A DNA stretch of 64,000 nucleotides from DASXIF01 sp036498145 (GTDB taxonomy: Bacteria > Actinomycetota > Actinomycetes > Mycobacteriales > Jatrophihabitantaceae): the NCBI GenBank assembly GCA_963708625.1, contig CAVPSV010000004.1, positions 62,001 through 126,000 of the forward strand, written 5' to 3'. A program made the translations under genes and the position numbers. The notes under the pieces are model-generated. The model had not been told where the DNA came from and made no database searches. It saw only the letters and a list, made by a program, of their open reading frames with translations. Shown here in pieces: positions 16,795 through 24,874 of the stretch. The first letter of the stretch is position 1, and every line of letters begins with the position of its first letter.

Positions 16795-18623
16795 CGATAG
16801 GACACCGAGGTGTCGAACAGGTCGTCCGGGTCGAACGCGGAGAACAGATCCTTCGCGATGACCAGGCTCCACATGTAGGTGTAGTAGCCCGAGGTGTAGC
16901 CCTCCAGGTGCCCGAACGAGGCATGAAAGTGCGTTTCCGGGATGTAGTCGAACGCGTCATAACGCTCTTGGAGTCCTCGCACCGTCGCGGTGATGTCGTC
17001 CACCGGTCCGGAATGCAGCACGTACGACACCGAGGCGTAGAACATCTGCGTGCGCGCCTGGTAGCCCTTGCCGAACTCGTGCGCCGCCCGCATCCGTGCG
17101 ACCAGGTCGCGCGGGATCGGAGTGCCGGCGTCGTCCACCGCGAACGAGCGCAGCACGTCCGGGTCCCAGGCCCACTCCTCCAGCATCTGCGACGGTGCTT
17201 CGACGAAGTCCCACTCGGTCGCCACGCCGGAGAAACGCGCATAACGCTGCCGGCCGCCGAGCACGTGATGCACCAGGTGCCCGAACTCATGGAACAGCGT
17301 GACCACGTCCGAGTGCTCCAGCAGCCCCCGGCCGAAGTTGCACACCAGCGCGCCCTCCGGCAAGCGCTCCCCCACCGCGCCCGCGACCAGGTCGAACTGC
17401 GCCGCGTGTTTGAACTTGCCGGCGCGCGGGTGCAGGTCGAGATAGATCCGCCCGAGCAACTCCCCCGAGCCGGCCGAGTGCACGTCATAGGCGGCGACGT
17501 CCGGATGCCATACCGGCGCGTCGGGCACCTGCTCGTAGTGCAGCCCGAACAGCCGGCCGGTCACCTCGAGCAGGCCGGCCCGCACACCCGCGAACTGGAA
17601 GTAGCGGCGTACTTCCTGCGCGTCCACGTCGAAGCTCTCCCGCCGCACCGTCTCCGCGTAGAACGGCACGTCGGCCGCGTCCAGGGAGGTCGCGTCCGGC
17701 CGGTCCCGGCGCAGCCACTCCAGCAGCACTGCGACGTCCCGGTCGGAACTCGGCGTGGCGGCCTCGGCGATTCGTTCGATGAACTCCGCGATGGCCTTGC
17801 CGGAGCCGACCATCTTGACCTCGGCGTCGAAGTCCGGCCACGCCTGGTAACCGAGCAGTGCAGCGTGCTCCTGGCGGGTGGCCAGCAACTCGCGCAGCAC
17901 GCTGTCGTTGTCCGGCCAGCCGCGGTTCAGGAACTCGACCATCAGCGCACGCCGCGCGGACGCGTCGCGGGCGAACGTCCGGAACGGGATGATGTCCGGG
18001 TAGTCCGTAGTGATCTCGACGGTGCCGTCCGCCGCTGCCGGGTGCGCGGCGACGAAGTCCTCGGGCAGGCCGGCAAGCTGCTCGGGCCGCAGGCGCACGC
18101 TGCGGACGTCATCGCGGATGTGGCGGGAGAAGTCCTGCCCGAGGCGCACCTCGTGCTCGGCGATCTCGCGCAGCCGCGCACGGGTCGCGTCATCGCGGTC
18201 GACGCCGGCGCGGCGAAAGTCGCGCAGGGTCAGCGCCAGCAGCCGCTGCGGAGCCGGATCGGCCTTGTTGTCCGCGCCGAGGCGCTGCTCGGCATCGGCC
18301 AGCACCTGGTACAGCTCGCGGTCCTGCCCGATCTCGGTAACCAGCTTCTTGACGTCGCGACTGCGCTGTTCGGCGAGCGTGCGCACCTGTTCGTCCGGGT
18401 GCACCTCGCCGAACAGCGACGCGACCGAGCCGGCCAGACCGAGCGCCGTCTCCACGTCATTCCACTGCCTGACCGCGGCCATCGCGTCGACCGGCGGGGC
18501 GTTTTTCAGCGCGGCGACGCCGGTGCGGGCCACATCCAGCAGGGTGTCGCAGCGCCCGGTGATGAACGGAGCCCACTGCGTTGGGTCGGTGGGCAGAGCA
18601 AGCGGGGAGATCGATTCAGCCAC
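16659..18623 (-). CDS. M3 family zinc metallopeptidase (oligopeptidase)
   Basis: The 654-residue protein is of thimet oligopeptidase/Dcp type. The zinc site is FHEFGHLVHH at about residues 441-450 (HExxH), and a conserved glutamate-containing block (GVATEWDFVEAPSQMLEEW) follows about 25 residues later. Such soluble enzymes trim short peptides in the cytoplasm. It lies 26 bases from clpX on the same strand, close to the Clp protease genes, so shared transcription is possible. Its 3' end overlaps the convergent MFS frame. Confidence 0.92.
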   Translation of the reverse strand: MAESISPLALPTDPTQWAPFITGRCDTLLDVARTGVAALKNAPPVDAMAAVRQWNDVETALGLAGSVASLFGEVHPDEQVRTLAEQRSRDVKKLVTEIGQDRELYQVLADAEQRLGADNKADPAPQRLLALTLRDFRRAGVDRDDATRARLREIAEHEVRLGQDFSRHIRDDVRSVRLRPEQLAGLPEDFVAAHPAAADGTVEITTDYPDIIPFRTFARDASARRALMVEFLNRGWPDNDSVLRELLATRQEHAALLGYQAWPDFDAEVKMVGSGKAIAEFIERIAEAATPSSDRDVAVLLEWLRRDRPDATSLDAADVPFYAETVRRESFDVDAQEVRRYFQFAGVRAGLLEVTGRLFGLHYEQVPDAPVWHPDVAAYDVHSAGSGELLGRIYLDLHPRAGKFKHAAQFDLVAGAVGERLPEGALVCNFGRGLLEHSDVVTLFHEFGHLVHHVLGGRQRYARFSGVATEWDFVEAPSQMLEEWAWDPDVLRSFAVDDAGTPIPRDLVARMRAAHEFGKGYQARTQMFYASVSYVLHSGPVDDITATVRGLQERYDAFDYIPETHFHASFGHLEGYTSGYYTYMWSLVIAKDLFSAFDPDDLFDTSVSYRYRDKVLAAGGSGDAADLVADFLGRPYSFAAFAAWLAKAPDPSAD

Positions 18624-18649
18624 TCGTTAACCCTATCCGGGGCTCCGGA

Positions 18650-19933
<1,284 letters not shown>

Positions 19934-20079
19934 GAGGTCGGTTCCTCTCTGTGCGTCAGACGCTGCTGAGCTTGTGGGGGTGGTCCGTCGAGGTCATTTC
20001 TTCGGTGCAGCCGGTTCGAACGCTACCCGGAAAACCAGTGGAAGTCCTGCGTAATCGGCCTTTCCGGCGCGCCGCGTCG

Positions 20080-20736
20080 TTAGTCGTTGACCACCTTGCG
20101 GGTGGAGATGACGTCGTCGACAATGCCGTATTCCTTGGCCTGTGCGGCCGTCATGATCTTGTCGCGCTCGACGTCGGCGCGGATCCGAGCGAGGTCCTGA
20201 CCGGTGTGCCGGGCGAGGATCTCTTCCATCAGTTCACGCATCCGCAGGATCTCGCGCGCCTGGATGTCCAGGTCGGAGATCTGCATGGACCCCTCGGTGC
20301 CGCCGGAGGGCTGGTGGATGAGAATCCGGGAGTTCTGCAGCGCGAAGCGCTTGCCCTTGGTGCCGGCCGCCAGCAGGACCGCGGCCGCGGAAGCGGCCTG
20401 TCCCATGCACACCGTCTGGATCTCCGGCCGGACGAACACCATGGTGTCGTAGATTGCCGTGAGCGCGGTGAACGAACCACCCGGCGAGTTGATGTACAGG
20501 ATGATGTCGCGGTCGGGATCGGTCGACTCGAGGCAGATCAACTGGGCCATCACGTCATTGGCGACCACGTCGTCGATCGGCGCGCCGAGGAAGATGATGC
20601 GCTCCTCGAACAGCTTGTTGTACGGGTTCGACTCCTTGATGCCGTAGTTGGTGCGCTCGACGAACGAGGGCAACACGTACCGCGAACTCGGGCCCTGCGG
20701 GATGTGCAAGCCGCTAGGCATGATCGATTCGGACAT
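20080..20736 (-). CDS. clpP2: ClpP protease subunit (ClpP2 type)
   Basis: A 218-residue serine peptidase. The catalytic serine is in VCMGQAASAAAVLLAAG, the histidine in SRILIHQPSGG, and the aspartate follows in the helical region (LARIRADVERDKIMTA). Actinobacteria assemble mixed ClpP1P2 tetradecamers, and the two genes lie in tandem here, 11 bases apart. With ClpX it degrades tagged and regulatory proteins. Confidence 0.95.
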   Translation of the reverse strand: MSESIMPSGLHIPQGPSSRYVLPSFVERTNYGIKESNPYNKLFEERIIFLGAPIDDVVANDVMAQLICLESTDPDRDIILYINSPGGSFTALTAIYDTMVFVRPEIQTVCMGQAASAAAVLLAAGTKGKRFALQNSRILIHQPSGGTEGSMQISDLDIQAREILRMRELMEEILARHTGQDLARIRADVERDKIMTAAQAKEYGIVDDVISTRKVVND

Positions 20737-20747
20737 GGCGGCCGCTC

Positions 20748-21389
20748 CTATTCCGGGGTGACGTTGCCGGCGGGCACGTCGCTGACCCGGCGGACGATGT
20801 GATCGATGAAGCCGTACTCCAGCGCCTCCTGCGAGGTGAACCAGCGGTCGCGGTCACCGTCGGCGATGATCGTCTCCACGTTCTGACCGGTGTGCTGGGC
20901 GGTGAGTTCGGCCATCTCCTGCTTGGTGAGGTTCCACTGCTCGGCTTGGATCCTGATGTCCGACGCGGTGCCGCCCAGGCCGGCCGAACCCTGGTGCATC
21001 AGGATCCGGGCGTGCGGCAGGGCGTAGCGCTTGCCGCGGGTGCCGGCCGAGAGCAGGAACTGGCCCATCGACGCGGACAAGCCGAGTGACCAGGTGGCCA
21101 CGTCGCACTCGATCAGTTCCATCGTGTCGTAGATCGCCATGCCCGCCGTGACCGATCCGCCCGGCGAGTTGATGTACAGGTTGATGTCGCGCTTGGCGTC
21201 CTCCGCCGAGAGCAGCAGCAGCTGCGCGCAGATCTGGTTGGCGATGGCGTCGTCGACGGGCTGGCCCAGGAACACGATCCGCTCGCGCAGCAGCCGGTCG
21301 TAGACGGAGTCGTTGAGGGTCATTCCGCCGCCCGCGCGCGACTGCACGCCGGTGCCGGTCTGATCGTCCACGGAATCGAAGCGACTCAC
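20748..21389 (-). CDS. clpP1: ClpP protease subunit (ClpP1 type)
   Basis: The second ClpP. The catalytic serine is in SLGLSASMGQFLLSAG, the histidine in HARILMHQGSAG, and the aspartate near IIADGDRDRWFTS. The GTG at 21389 is preferred because AAGGGAAGG lies 8 bases upstream; an ATG at 21422 and an internal ATG before TLNDSVYDRLL are alternatives. It precedes clpP2 in the same operon and follows tig. ClpP1 normally has an N-terminal propeptide that is cut, consistent with the low-similarity first 25 residues. Confidence 0.94.
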   Translation of the reverse strand: MSRFDSVDDQTGTGVQSRAGGGMTLNDSVYDRLLRERIVFLGQPVDDAIANQICAQLLLLSAEDAKRDINLYINSPGGSVTAGMAIYDTMELIECDVATWSLGLSASMGQFLLSAGTRGKRYALPHARILMHQGSAGLGGTASDIRIQAEQWNLTKQEMAELTAQHTGQNVETIIADGDRDRWFTSQEALEYGFIDHIVRRVSDVPAGNVTPE

Positions 21390-21482
21390 AGCGCTGACCT
21401 TCCCTTCTCGATGCGATGACATCGACCCTAACCAAGACCGGTGCGCAGAATTGCGCCAAAACCGTGCCGTTCGCTCAGAGCG

Positions 21483-22922
21483 TCACTCCGGCTCGCCGGC
21501 CACACCCTCGGCCGGATCGCTCTCCCCGGCCGGATCGCTCGCCGCGGGCGGTCCGTCTTGCGCCGACGAGTCGATCTCCGCCGACGGGTCGATCTCCGCA
21601 GACGGGTCCTCCGCCAGCGCGGACAGGTCCACCCGCTCGCCGGACGCATCGGTCACCACCGCCGACTCCAGCACGTGGGCCAGCGCCTTGCTCCGGCGCA
21701 CGTCGGCGACCAGCGACGGCAGGCTGCCGCCCTGCACGACCTGGTTCGCGAACTCCTGCGGGGCCATCTGGTAGCGCGCGGCCTGCCGGACGATGTACTC
21801 GGTGAGCTCCGCATCGCCGACCTGCACATCGGCTTTGTCGGCGATCGTGTCGAGGATGAACTGGGCGCGCACGGACTTCTCCGCACCCTCGCGCAGGTCC
21901 GCACTGAACTCCTCGCGCGTCTGGCCCTGCATGGCCAGGTACCGGTCGAACAGCGCGTCGTCGTGGCCGAGGGAGTGCACGATGTCGTGCTCGCGGACCT
22001 CTACCTCGTCCTTGACCGCTGACTCGGGCACCGGGAACTCGACGATCTCCAGCAGCCGCTCCAGCACCCGGTCGCGCGCCTGACTGCCCTGCTCCAGCTT
22101 CTTGGCGCGACCCAGCCGGGTGCGCAGGTCGGCGCGCAGTTCGTCGATCGTGTCGAACTCGCTGGCCATCTGCGCGAACTCGTCGTCGAGTTCGGGCAGC
22201 TGCTTCTCCTTCACCGAGTTCACCGTGACGGTGATCGAACCCTCGGCCCCGGCCTGCTCACCCTGTTGCAGCGTGGTGGTGAACACGGCGGCCTCGCCCG
22301 CGGACAACCCGATGATCGCGTCGTCCAGGCCGGGGATCAGATCGTCGCGGCCGACCTCGTAGGAGATGCCGTTGCTGGTGCCGTCCTCGACCGGCTGCCC
22401 GTCGACGGAGGCGGCCAGGTCGATGGAGACGTAATCGCCGGCGCTGGCCGCGCGCTCCACGCCGGTGAGCGTGCCGAACCGGTCGCGCAGCGCAGTCAGC
22501 TGCTCGTCCACATCGGCGTCGCTGACCTCCGCGTCCTCGACGCTGACCTGAAGTTCGTCGGTGTCCGGGAGGGTGATCTCCGGCCGGACGTCGACCTCAG
22601 CGGTGAAGCTCAGCGAATTGCCGTCGTCGAGATTGGTGACATCGATCTCCGGCTGGCCGAGCGGTCGCAGCTCGTGTTCGCGTGCTGCCTCCGTGTAGGC
22701 GCGCGGCAGCGCTTCGTTCACCGCCTCCTGCAGCACCGCGCCGCGGCCGACCCGCTGGTCGATGATGCGCGTCGGGACCTTGCCCGGGCGGAAGCCCGGC
22801 ACGCGAAGCTGCGAACCGATCTTCTTGTACGCCGCGCTGACGCTGTCCTCGAACTCGGCGAACGGCACCTCCACGGCGAGCCGGACGCGCGTCGGGCTCA
22901 GGTTCTCGACGGTGCTCTTCAC
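21483..22922 (-). CDS. tig: Trigger factor
   Basis: A ribosome-associated chaperone of 479 residues that receives nascent chains at the exit tunnel. The ribosome-binding tail is in the first domain (GFRPGKVPTRIIDQRVG), the FKBP-like peptidyl-prolyl isomerase domain begins at about residue 160 (GDYVSIDLAA), and the helical C-terminal chaperone domain includes LAYIV-type helices such as AELTEYIVRQAARY. The last 40 residues form an acidic tail (Asp/Glu/Pro/Ser) common in actinobacterial homologues; it contains a short DPSAEID repeat. Confidence 0.96.
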   Translation of the reverse strand: MKSTVENLSPTRVRLAVEVPFAEFEDSVSAAYKKIGSQLRVPGFRPGKVPTRIIDQRVGRGAVLQEAVNEALPRAYTEAAREHELRPLGQPEIDVTNLDDGNSLSFTAEVDVRPEITLPDTDELQVSVEDAEVSDADVDEQLTALRDRFGTLTGVERAASAGDYVSIDLAASVDGQPVEDGTSNGISYEVGRDDLIPGLDDAIIGLSAGEAAVFTTTLQQGEQAGAEGSITVTVNSVKEKQLPELDDEFAQMASEFDTIDELRADLRTRLGRAKKLEQGSQARDRVLERLLEIVEFPVPESAVKDEVEVREHDIVHSLGHDDALFDRYLAMQGQTREEFSADLREGAEKSVRAQFILDTIADKADVQVGDAELTEYIVRQAARYQMAPQEFANQVVQGGSLPSLVADVRRSKALAHVLESAVVTDASGERVDLSALAEDPSAEIDPSAEIDSSAQDGPPAASDPAGESDPAEGVAGEPE

Positions 22923-23245
22923 GGGCGGGATGCTCCCTCGTAGGTTCGGCGGTGGGTGGGCTCGGGTTCACCGGCTCTCGGACGGCGATCGGCCGACCAC
23001 GCGCCACTGAGATCGGAGTCTAACGAGGGCGCGGTAGACGGCAGTCCCGGCGGCTCAGCGAGGGCGGCGACCGCGACGAGGACGCGCATTTGTGCGCGTA
23101 TGCCTGCGTTGCGTCCGCGAACGGTAGCGAGACTGAGCTCGTGACGAACGCTGTCTGAGGCGAACGACCTCGCGCCCGGCCCGGCCCCGGCAGAGCCGGG
23201 CGCGAACTAAGCGGGACGAGCAAGTTCTTCTGCTCTCGGCCTACG
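22923..23245. other. Intergenic region between tig and tRNA-Pro with two hairpins
   Basis: No coding gene is visible here. It should hold the tig promoter, but I see no convincing -35/-10 pair. Two perfect inverted repeats are present: ACGCGCA/TGCGCGT at 23082-23099 with a 4-base loop, and CGCGCCCGGC/GCCGGGCGCG at 23171-23204. Confidence 0.6.
23171..23204 (-). terminator. Probable terminator of tRNA-Pro
   Basis: A 10-bp perfect inverted repeat (CGCGCCCGGC with GCCGGGCGCG) with a 14-base loop lies about 40 bases past the 3' end of the minus-strand tRNA-Pro gene. No T-run is present. Confidence 0.55.
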
Positions 23246-23319
23246 TCGGGGTGGCGGGATTCGAACCCACGGCCCCTCGCTCCCAAAGCGAGTGCGCTAC
23301 CAAGCTGCGCCACACCCCG
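23246..23319 (-). tRNA. tRNA-Pro (TGG)
   Basis: On the minus strand the acceptor arms CGGGGTG and CACCCCG pair, the T arm is GTGGGTTCGAATCCCGC, and the anticodon loop TTTGGGA carries TGG. The discriminator base is A. The terminal CCA is not encoded. Confidence 0.96.
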
Positions 23320-23380
23320 GGCGCCGGCGGCAGTTGAGCCACCGAAGGCTCAAGTGTAGGGCTGCGGCGCGAACCACCGG

Positions 23381-23450
23381 GCCGGTCGGTCCGCGTCGGT
23401 GCCGGTCGGTGCCGGTCGGTCCCGGTCGGTCCCGGTCCGTCCCCGTCCGT
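23381..23450. repeat. Decanucleotide tandem repeat between two tRNA genes
   Basis: Seven adjacent 10-base units related to GCCGGTCGGT (the later copies drift to CCCGGTCCGT) fill most of the space between tRNA-Pro and tRNA-Gly. No protein-coding role is apparent. Confidence 0.85.
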
Positions 23451-23507
23451 CCCGCGAGGACCGGAACGGACTCGCGCACCCGGTACCATCTCGGCCGTAG
23501 GCCAACT

Positions 23508-23581
23508 GCGGGCGTAGCTCAATGGCAGAGTCTCAGTCTTCCAAACTGATTACGCGGGTTCGATTCCCGTCGCCCGCTCCA
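23508..23581 (+). tRNA. tRNA-Gly (TCC)
   Basis: The acceptor arms are GCGGGCG and CGCCCGC, the anticodon stem TCAGT/ACTGA encloses CTTCCAA with anticodon TCC, and the T arm is GCGGGTTCGATTCCCGT. The 3' CCA is encoded (23579-23581), unlike the Pro, Arg and Lys tRNAs of this window. The ligase gene follows 55 bases downstream. Confidence 0.96.
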
Positions 23582-23636
23582 CCGGCGGCCGAGGTTGTCC
23601 GGCCCAGTCCCCCGGACACCCTGGCAGGATCGTTGG

Positions 23637-24761
23637 GTGACCTCGGCCCGCCACAGCTACCCGCCCAAGCCGCTGCGTATTGCCGGCGTCCCGGTGCCCA
23701 TGGTCGGCCAGGTGCGCATGTACGTATGCGGCATCACGCCGTACGACGTCACCCATCTGGGCCACGCGGCGACCTACGTCTGGGCCGATGCCGCCGACCG
23801 GGTGCTGCGCTGGCACGGCTACGGCGTGACGCTCGCCCGCAACGTCACCGACGTGGACGAGGTGCTCTTCGCTGAAGCGGCCCGGCTCGGCGAGTCCCCC
23901 ACCATGCTCGCCACCGTCCAGCGGGCGCGGTTCGAGCGCACCATGGACGCGCTGCGGGTGCGCACCCCGGACGAGTCGCCCACGGCGGCCCAAGCCGTCG
24001 GGCACGTGGTGCAACTCGCCGCTGCGCTGTTCGAGCGCGACGCCGCGTACCTGCGCAACGGCACCGTCTACGCGCGCACCGGGGCAACCACGCCCGCCCG
24101 CGCCGGCATCGACCGCGAGACGGCGCTGCGGTTGTCCACCGAATATCGCGACCACCCCGACGATCCGGACAAGGACGATCCATTGGACGTCGCGGTGTGG
24201 CAGTCCACGCCCGGTGCCGAGATCTCCTGGCCCAGCCCGTGGGGCGACGGCCGCCCGGGCTGGCACGCCGAGTGCGCGGCAATGGTGCTGGCGCTGTTCG
24301 GCGCCGGGGTCGACGTGCACTGCGGCGGCGCCGACCTCGCCTTTCCGCATCACGCCTGCGAGGCGGCGCTGGCCGAGGCGGCCACCGGTGTCGCTCCGTT
24401 CGCGCGGTCCTGGCTGCGCGCGGGCACCGTCTCGATCGACGGGGTGAAGATGTCGAAGTCGCTCGGCAATCTGGTGCTGGTGGACGACCTGCTGCGCGAC
24501 TACCCGCCGGCGGCGGTGCGGTTGCTGTGCCTGAACCGGCCCTGGGCGCAGCCGTGGTCCTACACCCGTGACGAACTCGAGGCCGCTGCCACCACGCTGG
24601 ACGAGTTGTACACGGCCGCCGCGAAACCCGGCCAGGCCGGCTCCGCGCTGATCCCGGCCGCGCTGCTGGATGACCTCGACGTGCCGGAGGCCGTCAAGAT
24701 CGCGGTGCTGGAGGGCGGCCAGGCCGCGCGCACCCTGATCGAACTACTCGCGCTGAGCTGA
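23637..24761 (+). CDS. mshC: MshC-like cysteine ligase (cysteinyl-tRNA synthetase homologue)
   Basis: The fold and motifs are those of cysteinyl-tRNA synthetase: MYVCGITPYDVTHLGHAATYV (zinc Cys and the HIGH equivalent HLGH), GWHAECAAM, FPHHACEAA and the KMSKS loop VKMSKSLGNLVLV. The wording of the first and last blocks matches MshC, which joins cysteine to glucosaminyl-inositol in mycothiol synthesis, and it lacks the tRNA-binding C-terminal domain. At 374 residues it is some 40 shorter than typical MshC, mainly at the N-terminus. The GTG start has AGGA 7 bases upstream. A paralogous cysteine ligase of another pathway is the main alternative. Confidence 0.78.
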   Translation: MTSARHSYPPKPLRIAGVPVPMVGQVRMYVCGITPYDVTHLGHAATYVWADAADRVLRWHGYGVTLARNVTDVDEVLFAEAARLGESPTMLATVQRARFERTMDALRVRTPDESPTAAQAVGHVVQLAAALFERDAAYLRNGTVYARTGATTPARAGIDRETALRLSTEYRDHPDDPDKDDPLDVAVWQSTPGAEISWPSPWGDGRPGWHAECAAMVLALFGAGVDVHCGGADLAFPHHACEAALAEAATGVAPFARSWLRAGTVSIDGVKMSKSLGNLVLVDDLLRDYPPAAVRLLCLNRPWAQPWSYTRDELEAAATTLDELYTAAAKPGQAGSALIPAALLDDLDVPEAVKIAVLEGGQAARTLIELLALS

Positions 24762-24814
24762 CCGACGCACCCCGACGCACCCGACGCACCCCGACCCGCC
24801 CGCCCCGACACCGG

Positions 24815-24859
24815 TTTGGGGAAGGTTGTAGCCGCTATAGGGCTAAAACCTTCCCCAAA
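24815..24859. terminator. Two-part hairpin between convergent genes
   Basis: TTTGGGGAAGGTT (24815-24827) is perfectly complementary to AACCTTCCCCAAA (24847-24859), and inside it TAGCC pairs with GGCTA around a 7-base loop. It lies between the stops of the ligase and acylase genes, so it probably terminates transcription from both sides. Read on the plus strand the upper arm ends in A/T, not in a T-run. Confidence 0.72.
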
Positions 24860-24874
24860 CGCGGAGGGGACTGG

